Of a stretch of 64,000 nt of DNA, positions 39,211 to 47,506 are shown in pieces. Under the pieces are notes generated by a model, which saw nothing but the letters and a program-made list of their open reading frames with translations, was not told the DNA's origin and did not search any database. Both the position numbers and the translations under genes were made by a program. Position 1 is the first letter of the stretch. Each line of letters opens with the position of its first letter. Source of the stretch: Williamsia sp. DF01-3 (GTDB lineage Bacteria > Actinomycetota > Actinomycetes > Mycobacteriales > Mycobacteriaceae); assembly GCF_023051145.1 (NCBI RefSeq), contig NZ_JALKFS010000005.1:4295733-4359732 (forward strand). The letters are read 5' to 3'.

Positions 39211-40440
39211 TCAGTGGCAGGCCGACGCGGCCGCCGGCGTGAAACCGGCCAGCGGGTTCTCGTCGCAGTCACGCGAAGGCGGACGGGTCATCAGGGTAAG
39301 CGGCACACCACGCGAGTGGTCCTTGTTCGCCGAGGGCACGCTGCGGTCGCCCGCCAGCAATTCTTCGCCATAACCCTGAACACATTCGGGGTCGGGTCCG
39401 GCCAGGGGCAGCCCGGTGAAGAACTTGGCGGCCATGCATCCTCCACGGCATGCATCAAAATGCTGGCATTTGGTGCAGGCGCCCGCGTTCTGGGGTTCGC
39501 GGAGTTCGAGGAACAGGTCGGACTGCTGCCAGATCGTCTTGAACCCACCGTCGGACAAGATGTTTCCGGCGAGAAAGTTCTCGTGGATGGCGAACGGGCA
39601 GGCGTACACATCACCGACGGGGTCGATCAGGCACACCACGCGGCCGGCGCCACAGAGGTTCAGGCCGGGCAGCGCACCCTGGCCCGACTCGGCGAACGCG
39701 GACAGATGGAAGAACGAGTCGCCGGTCAGCACCCCTTCGCCGTGTGCGACGAGCCAGTTGTACAGATCGCGCTGCTGTTCGGGCAGCGGGTGCAGGTCGT
39801 CCCAGACGTCGGCACCTCGACCGGACGGCCGCATCCTGGTGATACGCAAGGTTGCGCCGTAACGGTCCGCGAGCGCCTTGAACTCATCGAGCTGGGTGAC
39901 GTTCTGCCGGGTCACCACCACGCTGATCTTGGCGTTGGCGAACCCCGCCTCGTGCAGGTTCTCGAGCGCCTTGATCGCCATCGCATACGACCCCGGGCCG
40001 CGCACTGCGTCGTTCACCTCGGCGGTCGCGCCATCGAGTGAGATCTGCACGTCGACGTAGTCGCTGGCCGCGAGACGCTGGGCGACCTTCTTGTCGATCT
40101 TGAGGCCGTTGGTGGAGAACTTCACTCCCACTTGGTGATCGGTGGCGTAGTCGACCAGTTCCCAGAAGTCGGGCCGCACCGTCGGCTCGCCGCCGCCGAT
40201 GTTGACGTAGAACACCTGCATGCGCTGCAGCTCGTCGATGATGGCCTTGCACTGCGCGGTGTCGAGTTCACGTGGGTCACGCTTGCCCGAGGAGGACAGG
40301 CAGTGCACACACGACAGGTTGCACGCGTAGGTCAGCTCCCACGTCAGGCAGATCGGTGCATCGAGACCTTTTTCGAACTGGTCGACCAGGCGGCCGACGG
40401 GCTGGCGCGACGCCGAGGGGCGATCGAGAACAGAAGTCAT
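39211..40440 (-). CDS. mftC: Mycofactocin radical SAM maturase
   Basis: 409 residues. Radical-SAM cluster motif CNLSCVHC near residue 40, NIGGGEPTVR, and a SPASM region with further cysteines (LCGAGRVVC, YACPF, CTKCQHFDACRGGC). MftC decarboxylates and cyclises the terminal Val-Tyr of MftA. It lies 85 bases after mftB in the same direction. All expected cysteines are visible. Confidence 0.97.
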   Translation of the reverse strand: MTSVLDRPSASRQPVGRLVDQFEKGLDAPICLTWELTYACNLSCVHCLSSSGKRDPRELDTAQCKAIIDELQRMQVFYVNIGGGEPTVRPDFWELVDYATDHQVGVKFSTNGLKIDKKVAQRLAASDYVDVQISLDGATAEVNDAVRGPGSYAMAIKALENLHEAGFANAKISVVVTRQNVTQLDEFKALADRYGATLRITRMRPSGRGADVWDDLHPLPEQQRDLYNWLVAHGEGVLTGDSFFHLSAFAESGQGALPGLNLCGAGRVVCLIDPVGDVYACPFAIHENFLAGNILSDGGFKTIWQQSDLFLELREPQNAGACTKCQHFDACRGGCMAAKFFTGLPLAGPDPECVQGYGEELLAGDRSVPSANKDHSRGVPLTLMTRPPSRDCDENPLAGFTPAAASACH

Positions 40441-40525
40441 GGGGGTTCCTCACAGAACACGTACCGACGGCAGGGATTTGCCGGACCGCACGCGCCGGGC
40501 TGCGACGCGTGCGGCCATGCCGGAC

Positions 40526-40867
40526 TTAGGAGTTGGGGACGATCATTCCCGAAACAGCCAGTGCAGAGAGCGCACTGACATACAGGTGCCGGTCGGCATC
40601 GCCGATGCCGGCAGCGGCCAGCGCGTCGTCAGCACTGGCGTGATCACCGAGCGACTGCACGACCTCGACCACCGTCAGGTTCTTGAGGAACGACAGCTTA
40701 CGAGTGCCGAAGTGGTACAACAGCGCTCCGAACGGCTCGGGGCGCAGTGCGACCGACGAGTTCAGCACCCACGCACGATCGGTATCGAATGCTGTTGCTC
40801 GACCCGACGGAGACGAAGGCGAAGCCGGAGCTCGACCCGTGACGGTGTCAGAGTCGGTGACAGTCAC
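40526..40867 (-). CDS. mftB: Mycofactocin peptide chaperone (RRE protein)
   Basis: 113 residues with the PqqD-like fold region (AWVLNSSVALRPEPFGALLY, then a winged-helix segment). MftB binds the MftA precursor and presents it to MftC. The first ~28 residues are Ser/Thr/Pro-rich and longer than in many homologues. Start GTG 40867 begins one base after the mftA stop. Confidence 0.94.
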   Translation of the reverse strand: MTVTDSDTVTGRAPASPSSPSGRATAFDTDRAWVLNSSVALRPEPFGALLYHFGTRKLSFLKNLTVVEVVQSLGDHASADDALAAAGIGDADRHLYVSALSALAVSGMIVPNS

Positions 40868-40868
40868 G

Positions 40869-40976
40869 TCAGTACACGCCGCACATGCCGTCGATCGACA
40901 CTTCTTCGACCAGGGACTCGGTGACCAGCTCGGTCTCGGTGGTGGCGTCCGCCTGCGAAGGATTCTGAGCTGTCAT
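40869..40976 (-). CDS. mftA: Mycofactocin precursor peptide
   Basis: 35 residues ending IDGMCGVY, the invariant core whose last Val-Tyr becomes mycofactocin. The leader is acidic ([14 protein letters not shown]), as usual for MftB binding. Start ATG 40976 has AGGAGG with an eight-base spacing, the strongest ribosome site in the locus, consistent with a peptide needed in excess. First gene of mftA-B-C-D. Confidence 0.98.
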   Translation of the reverse strand: MTAQNPSQADATTETELVTESLVEEVSIDGMCGVY

Positions 40977-41017
40977 GGGGATTACCTCCTGTTGTGGGTG
41001 TGACGACCACCATAATG

Positions 41018-41028
41018 GCACTCAGTGC
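41018..41028. promoter_or_regulatory. Palindrome upstream of mftA
   Basis: GCACT-C-AGTGC, 42 bases before the mftA start, in the 117-base gap between the acyl-CoA dehydrogenase and mftA. MftR is known to control this operon in mycobacteria and to respond to long-chain acyl-CoA; this palindrome is a candidate binding site, by position only. Confidence 0.35.
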
Positions 41029-41093
41029 ACAAACGCCAGAGGTTGGCCGAATCAATCCGGGAATCCCGCATAAACCGTCCGAAAGGACAGGTA

Positions 41094-42236
41094 CTACAGG
41101 CCCATGTCGCGGCCGATGATGTCTTTCATGATCTCGGTGGTGCCACCGAAGATCGTCTGGATCCGCGAGTCGACGTAGGCCTTGGCCACGGGGTATTCGT
41201 TCATATAGCCATATCCGCCGTGCAGCTGGACACAATGGTCGATCACACGCTTGGCGAGTTCTGTGGTCCACCACTTGGCCTTTGCCGCATCCACCGCAGT
41301 CAGCTCTCCCGCGACCACCGCAGCCAGGCACCGATCGATGTATTGCTCTGCGATGTCGAGCTCGGTGCTCATTTCCGCGAGGACGAACCGGTTGTGCTGG
41401 AACGTTCCGATCGGCTGCCCGAAGGCCTTGCGGTCCTTGGTGTATTGCAGCGTGTCGGTGAAGACCTGGCGCGCACCGGCGATGGCACCGATGGCTATCG
41501 ACAGCCGCTCGGACGGCAGGTTGTGCATCAGGTGGTAGAAGCCCTTGTTCACCTCGCCCAGAACGTTCTCGACCGGCACCCGGACATCGGTGAAGTGCAG
41601 TTCCGCGGTGTCCTGCGCGTGCTGGCCCATCTTGTCCAGCTTGCGGCCGCGTTCGAATCCCGCCATTCCGCGTTCGACGACCAGCAGGGTGAACCCCTTG
41701 TGCCCGCCGTTCGGATCAGTCCTGGTGACAACGATGACCAGGTCGGAGTTGATGCCTGCCGAGATGAAGGTCTTGGAGCCGTTGAGCACCCAGTGGTCGC
41801 CGTCGAGCACTGCGGACGTCTTGATGCCGGCAAGGTCGCTGCCTGCACCGGGCTCGCTCATCGCGATGGCGCCGATCAGCTCGCCGGAGGCAAAGCCCGG
41901 AAGCCAGCGTTGCTTTTGTTCGTCGTTGGTCAGTTTGGCCATGTAGGGCCCGACCACATCGTTCTGCAGACTCAACGCAGGCGTTGCGGACCCGAACTTC
42001 GCCAGCTCTTCGACGATGACGGCGTTGAAGCGGAAATCCTCCATCCCGCCACCACCGAACTCCTCCGGCAGATTGAAACCGATCAGCCCGTACTTGCCGG
42101 CGGCGAGATACGCCGACCGGTCGACCTGGCCTTCCCGTTCCCACTGCTCGGCATGAGGTGCGATCTCCCGTTCAATGAACTGGCGGGTCGTCTCCCTCAA
42201 CTGATCGTGTTCGGTCTCGAATACAGTTCTACGCAT
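41094..42236 (-). CDS. Acyl-CoA dehydrogenase between mftR and mftA
   Basis: 380 residues. Family signatures: AIAMSEPGAGSDLAGI, SKTFISAGINSDL, RKAFGQPIGTFQ, and HGGYGYMNEYPVAKAY with the catalytic glutamate, ending RIQTIFGGTTEIMK. It oxidises acyl-CoA thioesters with FAD and electron-transfer flavoprotein. Start taken at ATG 42236, preceded by AAAGGGA; ATG 42257 would add seven residues but its downstream bases contain that ribosome site. Its place between mftR and mftA, where the two are often direct neighbours, is notable because MftR senses acyl-CoA. Confidence 0.92.
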   Translation of the reverse strand: MRRTVFETEHDQLRETTRQFIEREIAPHAEQWEREGQVDRSAYLAAGKYGLIGFNLPEEFGGGGMEDFRFNAVIVEELAKFGSATPALSLQNDVVGPYMAKLTNDEQKQRWLPGFASGELIGAIAMSEPGAGSDLAGIKTSAVLDGDHWVLNGSKTFISAGINSDLVIVVTRTDPNGGHKGFTLLVVERGMAGFERGRKLDKMGQHAQDTAELHFTDVRVPVENVLGEVNKGFYHLMHNLPSERLSIAIGAIAGARQVFTDTLQYTKDRKAFGQPIGTFQHNRFVLAEMSTELDIAEQYIDRCLAAVVAGELTAVDAAKAKWWTTELAKRVIDHCVQLHGGYGYMNEYPVAKAYVDSRIQTIFGGTTEIMKDIIGRDMGL

Positions 42237-42331
42237 CGTGTTCCCTTTCAACGTCATTCACGTCTGATCACCGTCTGTCGGAGCGGCATCGATATGCCCC
42301 GGCCACGCCGTCGAGGTGAGGGAACGCTGGT

Positions 42332-42454
42332 TCACTTCATGCCCCGGCAAGTGGGGCAATCGTAGTTGATCTGCACCCGGCGACAGATCCTTTTGAGGCA
42401 ATAGGGCGAGCCCTTCGAGGCAACAGGAACAGGCCGCTGTCCGACATCTACCAT
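42332..42454 (-). CDS. Possible 40-residue cysteine-rich peptide
   Basis: Small frame 95 bases upstream of the acyl-CoA dehydrogenase. Its end reads SPYCLKRICRRVQ and YDCPTCRGMK, giving C-x4-C-x8-C-x2-C, a spacing compatible with a small zinc site. No convincing ribosome site is seen before ATG 42454, and it overlaps the mftR promoter region. It may be chance; recorded because of the cysteine pattern and the locus. Confidence 0.25.
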   Translation of the reverse strand: MVDVGQRPVPVASKGSPYCLKRICRRVQINYDCPTCRGMK

Positions 42455-42525
42455 GGGCGATGTCGCACGCCGGCGACCGCGAGACGCACCGGAGGTGAAG
42501 CCGTGCCCAGTGGACGGCGATCGGC

Positions 42526-43143
42526 GTGACCGCTCAGATCGGGCGGCGGCCGAGCACCACCAAGGCAAAGATCACCGATGCCGCGATCGACCTGTTCACC
42601 GAGGTCGGCTTCGACGAGACCAGTGTCGACGACGTCGCCGCAGCCGCCGGGATCGCCCGGCGAACCCTGTTTCGCTATTACCCCTCCAAGAACGCGATCG
42701 CGTGGGGTGACTTCGACGAGCACCTGCAGGACATGCGCAGGCTGCTTGCCGACCTCCCCGCCGACATGCCCGTCGCCGACGCTCTGCGCACCGCACTGCT
42801 CGCCTTCAACGAGGTCCCGGACGAGTACCTCGAACATCACCGTCGGCGGATGCACCTGCTGCTGAGCGTTCCGGCCCTGCAGGCGCATTCGATGCTGATG
42901 TACACCGGATGGCGCGATGTGGTCGCCGAGTTCGTCGCGATGCGCACCGGCACAGACGCCTCCGATCACGGCCCCCAGACGGTCGCCTGGATGCTTCTCG
43001 CCGTGGCGCTCGCCGCGTACCAGCAGTGGCTGGACCGGCCCGACTCCGATCTGGGCGACCTGCTCACGCGCGGTAGCCATATCCTGAGCGTGGGCCTCAC
43101 GAGCGAGTTGGGGCCGCTCGGACGCACTGGTAATCTCGACTAG
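42526..43143 (+). CDS. mftR: Mycofactocin operon TetR-family regulator
   Basis: 205 residues from GTG 42526. N-terminal HTH (AAAGIARRTLFRYYPSKNAI, followed by WGDFDEHL), the YYPSKN-WGDF pattern being characteristic of MftR. Known role: repressor of the mft genes, relieved by long-chain acyl-CoA. Divergent from the acyl-CoA dehydrogenase. There is no ribosome site before 42526, but GGAGG lies seven bases before GTG 42503, which would give VPSGRRSA and then needs one extra base to join the frame, so an indel near 42510-42530 is possible. Confidence 0.9.
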   Translation: MTAQIGRRPSTTKAKITDAAIDLFTEVGFDETSVDDVAAAAGIARRTLFRYYPSKNAIAWGDFDEHLQDMRRLLADLPADMPVADALRTALLAFNEVPDEYLEHHRRRMHLLLSVPALQAHSMLMYTGWRDVVAEFVAMRTGTDASDHGPQTVAWMLLAVALAAYQQWLDRPDSDLGDLLTRGSHILSVGLTSELGPLGRTGNLD

Positions 43144-43154
43144 AACGTGTTCCA
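43141..43154. promoter_or_regulatory. KstR-like operator before kshB
   Basis: TAGAACGTGTTCCA matches TNNAACNNGTTNNA exactly and contains the GAAC-GT-GTTC core seen in KstR sites. It overlaps the mftR stop codon and lies 46 bases before the kshB start, a suitable repressor position. KstR controls cholesterol catabolism genes in mycobacteria and rhodococci. Confidence 0.7.
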
Positions 43155-43200
43155 GTTTTTCCGTGGCGTCCGCTATGCCGTCAGGCGAGGAGGTAGGCCG

Positions 43201-44250
43201 GTGACCGTGTCCCCGCACAGCACCCGCAGCATTGTGCTGACCGTGGCCGAGGTGATCGACGAGACCGGCGACGCCAAGTCCCTGGTCTTCGACGTACCGG
43301 AAGAGTCGGCCGAACGATTCCGCTACAAGCCGGGTCAGTTCCTCACGCTGCGCATACCGAGCGATCAGACGGGATCCGTGGCTCGCTGCTACTCGCTCGC
43401 CTCGAGCCCGTTCGCCTCGGAGAAGCCCAAGGTGACCGTCAAGCGCACCGCAGATGGCTACGGGTCGAACTGGGTCTGCGACAACGTGTCCGCCGGAGAT
43501 CAGATCGAGGTGCTGCCACCCTCAGGTGTGTTCACCCCGGCCGATCTCGGCGCGCCGATCCTGCTCCTCGCCGCAGGCAGCGGGATCACGCCCGTGATGT
43601 CGATCCTCAAGTCCGCTCTGCTCAAGGGCACCGGGCGCGTCTACCTCTGTTACGCCAACCGCAGCGAGAACGACGTGATCTTCGCCGCGGAACTTCGTGC
43701 GCTGCAGGAACAGTTCCCCGAACGCCTCACCGTGGTGCATTGGCTGGAGACGGTCCAGGGCCTCCCGACGATGCAGAAGCTGGCAACACTCTTGCGTCCA
43801 CTGAAGGCCTACAACGCATACATGTGCGGCCCGGGACCGTTCATGGACGTGGTGCACAAGGCCCTTGCCGAGGTCGGGATGTCGCACCACCAGGTGCATG
43901 CCGAGGTGTTCTCGTCACTCTCCGGTGACCCGTTCGAGGACAGCGAGCCCGAAGAACTCACCGAGGAACAGATCGCCGACGCCGCATCGGTGGAGGTCGA
44001 ACTCGACGGCGAGGTGCACGAGTTGTCGTGGCCCCGTAGCCGGACCCTGGTGGACATCATGTTGTCGGCCGGGCTGGACGTTCCGTACTCCTGCCGTGAA
44101 GGCGAATGCGGGTCGTGCGCGTGCACGGTCACGGAGGGCACCGTGGCGATGGAGAACGTCGGGGCTCTCGACGAAGAGGACATCGAAGACGGGTACATCC
44201 TCGGATGTCAGGCCCGGCCCACATCCGACACCCTCAAGATCGAGTTCTGA
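43201..44250 (+). CDS. kshB: 3-ketosteroid 9-alpha-hydroxylase reductase
   Basis: 349 residues, matching KshB length. FAD domain (RCYSLASSPF), NAD domain (LLAAGSGITPVMSILKS, MCGPGPFMDV), and a C-terminal plant-type 2Fe-2S domain (CREGECGSCACTV plus a distal Cys in LGCQARP). Transfers electrons from NADH to the oxygenase KshA in steroid ring opening. Start GTG 43201 has AGGAGG seven bases upstream. The KstR-like operator supports the steroid role; other ferredoxin-reductase uses (for example a phenylacetate or alkane hydroxylase) are less likely. No kshA is in the window. Confidence 0.85.
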   Translation: MTVSPHSTRSIVLTVAEVIDETGDAKSLVFDVPEESAERFRYKPGQFLTLRIPSDQTGSVARCYSLASSPFASEKPKVTVKRTADGYGSNWVCDNVSAGDQIEVLPPSGVFTPADLGAPILLLAAGSGITPVMSILKSALLKGTGRVYLCYANRSENDVIFAAELRALQEQFPERLTVVHWLETVQGLPTMQKLATLLRPLKAYNAYMCGPGPFMDVVHKALAEVGMSHHQVHAEVFSSLSGDPFEDSEPEELTEEQIADAASVEVELDGEVHELSWPRSRTLVDIMLSAGLDVPYSCREGECGSCACTVTEGTVAMENVGALDEEDIEDGYILGCQARPTSDTLKIEF

Positions 44251-44269
44251 CCCGCGTCTTCGGAACCCG

Positions 44270-45046
44270 TCACCGCAGTGATCGGTAGTGCGCACGCTCC
44301 TGTGCGGCGAGGTGTTCGGTGGCGTAACTCAGTGCGGTGCGGCCCATCTCGGCGGCATGCTGGTCGAGGAAGTCGGTCAGCAGACGGCGGTCGACGCGTT
44401 TTCCGGTCTCCCGCAACATCCAACCGACCGCCTTCTGGATGAGGTCGCGACGGTCATCGAGCAGTGAGGGGGCCAACTCCAGAAGGGTTGCGGCGTCGCC
44501 GGCTCTGATGAACGCGAAGGTGGCCAGCACGGCCACCCGCCGACGCCAGAGGTCGGTGTCGGCCGCGAGCCCGAGGAGCAGCGTGTGGTCCTGCTCGCCT
44601 CTCTCCCGGTCGCACTGCAGAAGCCATTGTCCCAGGATGTATTCCGCAGACGAGTCGACGAGATCCCAGTTGTTCACTCGGCCCCGGTCCACCGCTGACA
44701 GGTAGAGATCGACCCAAGCACGGCGGTCCTGGTCGCTCGGCGCCTTCTCGAAACCCGAGCGCAGTAGGAACAATCCGGTGAGCCTGTGTTCGTGAATGTC
44801 GCTGTCCAGCAGAACATTCACCTGACTGCGATCGAGGCCACGGAACCTCTTCGCGATCTTCCGTTGCTCCGGGACGCGAACGCCGGCAAAGCGGTCGCCC
44901 TCGCCGTAGTCACCCCGTCCCGTCCGGAAGAACTTCGCCGAACTCGCGGCCCGATCCGGATCCCCGGCCTCGTCGATGGCCGCCATCACCGCGGCGGCCG
45001 ACAGGGTTTCGGCGGGGCGGGCCGCATCCATCACCTCAGAGTCCAC
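44270..45046 (-). CDS. DNA alkylation repair protein, AlkD-like
   Basis: 258 residues, all-helical repeat protein. The segments GRGDYGEGDRFAGVRVPEQR and VNNWDLVDSSAEYILG carry the family's tryptophan and aspartate, and KAVGWMLRETGKRV is typical. AlkD-type enzymes excise positively charged alkylated bases. Start GTG 45046 follows directly on the stop of the FAD reductase gene; ATG 45031 is an alternative. Convergent with kshB, 19 bases apart. Confidence 0.88.
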   Translation of the reverse strand: MDSEVMDAARPAETLSAAAVMAAIDEAGDPDRAASSAKFFRTGRGDYGEGDRFAGVRVPEQRKIAKRFRGLDRSQVNVLLDSDIHEHRLTGLFLLRSGFEKAPSDQDRRAWVDLYLSAVDRGRVNNWDLVDSSAEYILGQWLLQCDRERGEQDHTLLLGLAADTDLWRRRVAVLATFAFIRAGDAATLLELAPSLLDDRRDLIQKAVGWMLRETGKRVDRRLLTDFLDQHAAEMGRTALSYATEHLAAQERAHYRSLR

Positions 45047-46249
45047 TCACTCCAGGACGTCGGAGATCGGCGCGTGGGCGAGCAGTTTGTTACGCATCTT
45101 CATCACCGCTCCGGCCTTGCCGGCCCCGACCACGGCGGTGAGCAGCCCGTCCCGGCTGTAATAGACGACGAACTTGGTTCCGTCGTCGGAGATCACATGC
45201 ACGTCGTCGCCCGGAGAGGGGTGGCCCAGTGCTTGGACCTTGATGTCGAACTGGTCGCTCCAGAAGTAGGGCACAAACGGCCGCGGGTTATCGGCTTCGG
45301 TGCCGAGGATCGTGTACGCCACCTTTGCCGCCTGCTCGATGACGTTGTTCCAGTGCTCGACCCGCGACGGCTTGCCCTGTGCGTCACGCCAATTGGCAAC
45401 GTCGCCGATGGCGTACACGTCGGGAGCGCTGGTTCGTCCGGTCTCGTCACACGCGATGCCACCGCCGTCGCCGCCGTCGGCGAACGCGATACCCGAACCT
45501 TCGAGGTAGTCGATCACCGGCGTCGAACCGATGCCGAGAACGACGATGTCGGCGGGTAGTTCGGTGCCATCGGCGAGAGTGACGGCGGTGACCTTGTCAT
45601 CGCCGACGATGTCGGAGACGCCGATCCCGGTCTTGATCTTCACACCGCGTTCGGCGTGGATCCTGCCGACCATTGCGCCCACCTGCTCACCCAGCGCAAC
45701 CGCGAGGGGCGCGAGGGCCGGTTCCACCACGGTGACGTCGAGACCTCGGGTGTGCAGACTGGCGGCGACCTCGCAGCCGATGAAGCCGGCACCGACCACC
45801 ACCGCGGTGCGCGCGCCGTCGATTTCCGAACGCAGCGCCAGCGCATCATCGACCGTGCGCAGCACGTGCACGCCGGCCTTCCCACGGGCGAACGGCAGAG
45901 TGCGCGGGTTCAGACCGGTCGCCAGCACGAGCGTGCCGTACGAGAGGGTCTCGGGCGCGCCGCCGCCGACCGGTTCGGTGGTGACCGTGTGCGACGCGGG
46001 ATCGACTGCGATGACCCGGGTTCCGGTTCGCAGGTCCACCTTCTTGTCGTCATAGAACTCGGCCGGTTTGAGATCGACCCGGTCCTGATCGCCGATGAGC
46101 ACCGACTTCGACAGCGGCGGACGGTCATAGGGCGGGTGCTCTTCCTGACCGATCAGTACGAGGTCCCCGTCGTATCCCTCATTACGGAGATCTTCGACCA
46201 GTCGGGCTCCCCCGAGCCCGGCTCCGACAATCACGATCGCGGCGCTCAT
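45047..46249 (-). CDS. FAD-dependent ferredoxin/rubredoxin reductase
   Basis: 400 residues. Two dinucleotide motifs (VIVGAGLGGARL at the start; VVVGAGFIGCEVAASL near 150), YDRPPLSK, and the FAD motif DVYAIGDVANW, as in BphA4/ThcD-type oxygenase reductases. Start ATG 46249 has GAGG upstream. It could reduce the ferredoxin that feeds the two P450s 7-16 kb away, but no ferredoxin gene lies beside it. Confidence 0.88.
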   Translation of the reverse strand: MSAAIVIVGAGLGGARLVEDLRNEGYDGDLVLIGQEEHPPYDRPPLSKSVLIGDQDRVDLKPAEFYDDKKVDLRTGTRVIAVDPASHTVTTEPVGGGAPETLSYGTLVLATGLNPRTLPFARGKAGVHVLRTVDDALALRSEIDGARTAVVVGAGFIGCEVAASLHTRGLDVTVVEPALAPLAVALGEQVGAMVGRIHAERGVKIKTGIGVSDIVGDDKVTAVTLADGTELPADIVVLGIGSTPVIDYLEGSGIAFADGGDGGGIACDETGRTSAPDVYAIGDVANWRDAQGKPSRVEHWNNVIEQAAKVAYTILGTEADNPRPFVPYFWSDQFDIKVQALGHPSPGDDVHVISDDGTKFVVYYSRDGLLTAVVGAGKAGAVMKMRNKLLAHAPISDVLE

Positions 46250-46295
46250 CGCCACCTCACATCCTGGATACGGCCTGCACATTGATTCGACATCT

Positions 46296-46871
46296 TCAGC
46301 CCGGTCCCACCGGTTGCAGCCCGGCGAGCAGCCAATTGCCGTCGACCTTACGCATATCGGCCCACCGCGAGACAGCCACCACCTGCTGAGCGGGGTCGGC
46401 GGTCGGCACGGTGATGGCCTGGTTGACGAACACCAGTACCCGGGCGCTGTCGGAGTCCATCCGGTTCACCGCCGTCGCCACCACCTGGGCCGACATCTGG
46501 GCGCCGAGGTCCACGGCCGCCGGCAGTACCACCGCAGGCCCTCGACTGCGGAAATCGAGCAGCAGCCTGCCGGTGAGCCGCGGTCCCACCATCTGTTGCT
46601 GATCGGCGAGCGTTTGCGGAGTGAACGTCATCAACGCACTGACCGCGTCCGACGTGGCGGCTTGAACTTCGCGCCGCTGTCCCTCGCGTTCGTCACCTCG
46701 CGTCTGCGGGCCGATGAACCCCACCACGGCGATGGTGACGAGCACGAGGAGGGCGATGCCCAGAATCGCCACGACCGTTTTTCGTCGCCGCCCCAGGTGC
46801 TCGGGGCGAGACGCCGGCAGGGTGTCGCGGGACTCAGTCATGTCACGCTCGGTCGGGTCGTCCTCTGTCAT
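46296..46871 (-). CDS. Mce-associated membrane protein, fourth of four
   Basis: 191 residues: short acidic N-terminus, one membrane helix (VVAILGIALLVLVTIAVVGF), then an extracytoplasmic domain with the Mce-associated pattern (TSDAVSALMTFTPQTL, ending DGNWLLAGLQPV). Start ATG overlaps the previous stop by four bases. Such proteins stabilise Mce lipid importers in mycobacteria (known for OmamA); no mce genes are in the window. Confidence 0.82.
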   Translation of the reverse strand: MTEDDPTERDMTESRDTLPASRPEHLGRRRKTVVAILGIALLVLVTIAVVGFIGPQTRGDEREGQRREVQAATSDAVSALMTFTPQTLADQQQMVGPRLTGRLLLDFRSRGPAVVLPAAVDLGAQMSAQVVATAVNRMDSDSARVLVFVNQAITVPTADPAQQVVAVSRWADMRKVDGNWLLAGLQPVGPG

Positions 46872-47506
46872 TGCAGCTGTGTCCGATCGATCTTCCAGCG
46901 ACCGTCGTCGGCCTTCATGGTGACCACCAGAGCCACCCGATTCTGTCTCGCACCGGCACCGAGCAGCGCCGGGTTCGTGCCCTCGGCAACCACATACACA
47001 CGGGCGGTGTTGTCGTCGACGTCGCCGGTGATGCCGGCGGCGAGCACCTGGCCGGTACTGGGTACCTCGAGTTGACCGACGAGTTCGAGTACCTGGGGCC
47101 GTGCGTCCACGAGCCGCTGATGTTGTTCACCGGATGTCACGGCGAGCGCCTCATCGAGGAATCGCTGAGGCTCGGCGGGATCGATGGTCAGCAGGGTCGC
47201 AATCGCCGATCGGGTGTCGTCGAGGACGGCGGAGTCGCGGGCACGGTCCTGCTCGGCGGCGCGGTGCTGCACGGCGAGAACGATTGCTGCAATCAGCAAT
47301 ACGACAGCGACGGCCGCCGCGCACCCGCCGGCGAGAACGAGCCGGCCACGGCGTCGTCGGTCTCGCGAGGCGTATGCGGGCGCCGCTGCAGACCGAGCGC
47401 TGCGGGCGGCCGCCCGCGCCTCCGCGACACGCTCGCGCGCCAATCGAAGCCGAGTCGAGCCCCCGCCCGCCTCCTCCGCACTGCCCGCTGTGGTCCGCGC
47501 GCTCAC
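46868..47506 (-). CDS. Mce-associated membrane protein, third of four
   Basis: 212 residues: Arg/Ala-rich cytoplasmic N-terminus, one membrane helix (LVLAGGCAAAVAVVLLIAAI), then the extracytoplasmic domain with SAIATLLTIDPAEPQ and a C-terminal DDGRWKIDRTQLQ, the family's usual last strand. Starts at GTG overlapping the previous stop (GTGA). Confidence 0.82.
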   Translation of the reverse strand: MSARTTAGSAEEAGGGSTRLRLARERVAEARAAARSARSAAAPAYASRDRRRRGRLVLAGGCAAAVAVVLLIAAIVLAVQHRAAEQDRARDSAVLDDTRSAIATLLTIDPAEPQRFLDEALAVTSGEQHQRLVDARPQVLELVGQLEVPSTGQVLAAGITGDVDDNTARVYVVAEGTNPALLGAGARQNRVALVVTMKADDGRWKIDRTQLQ

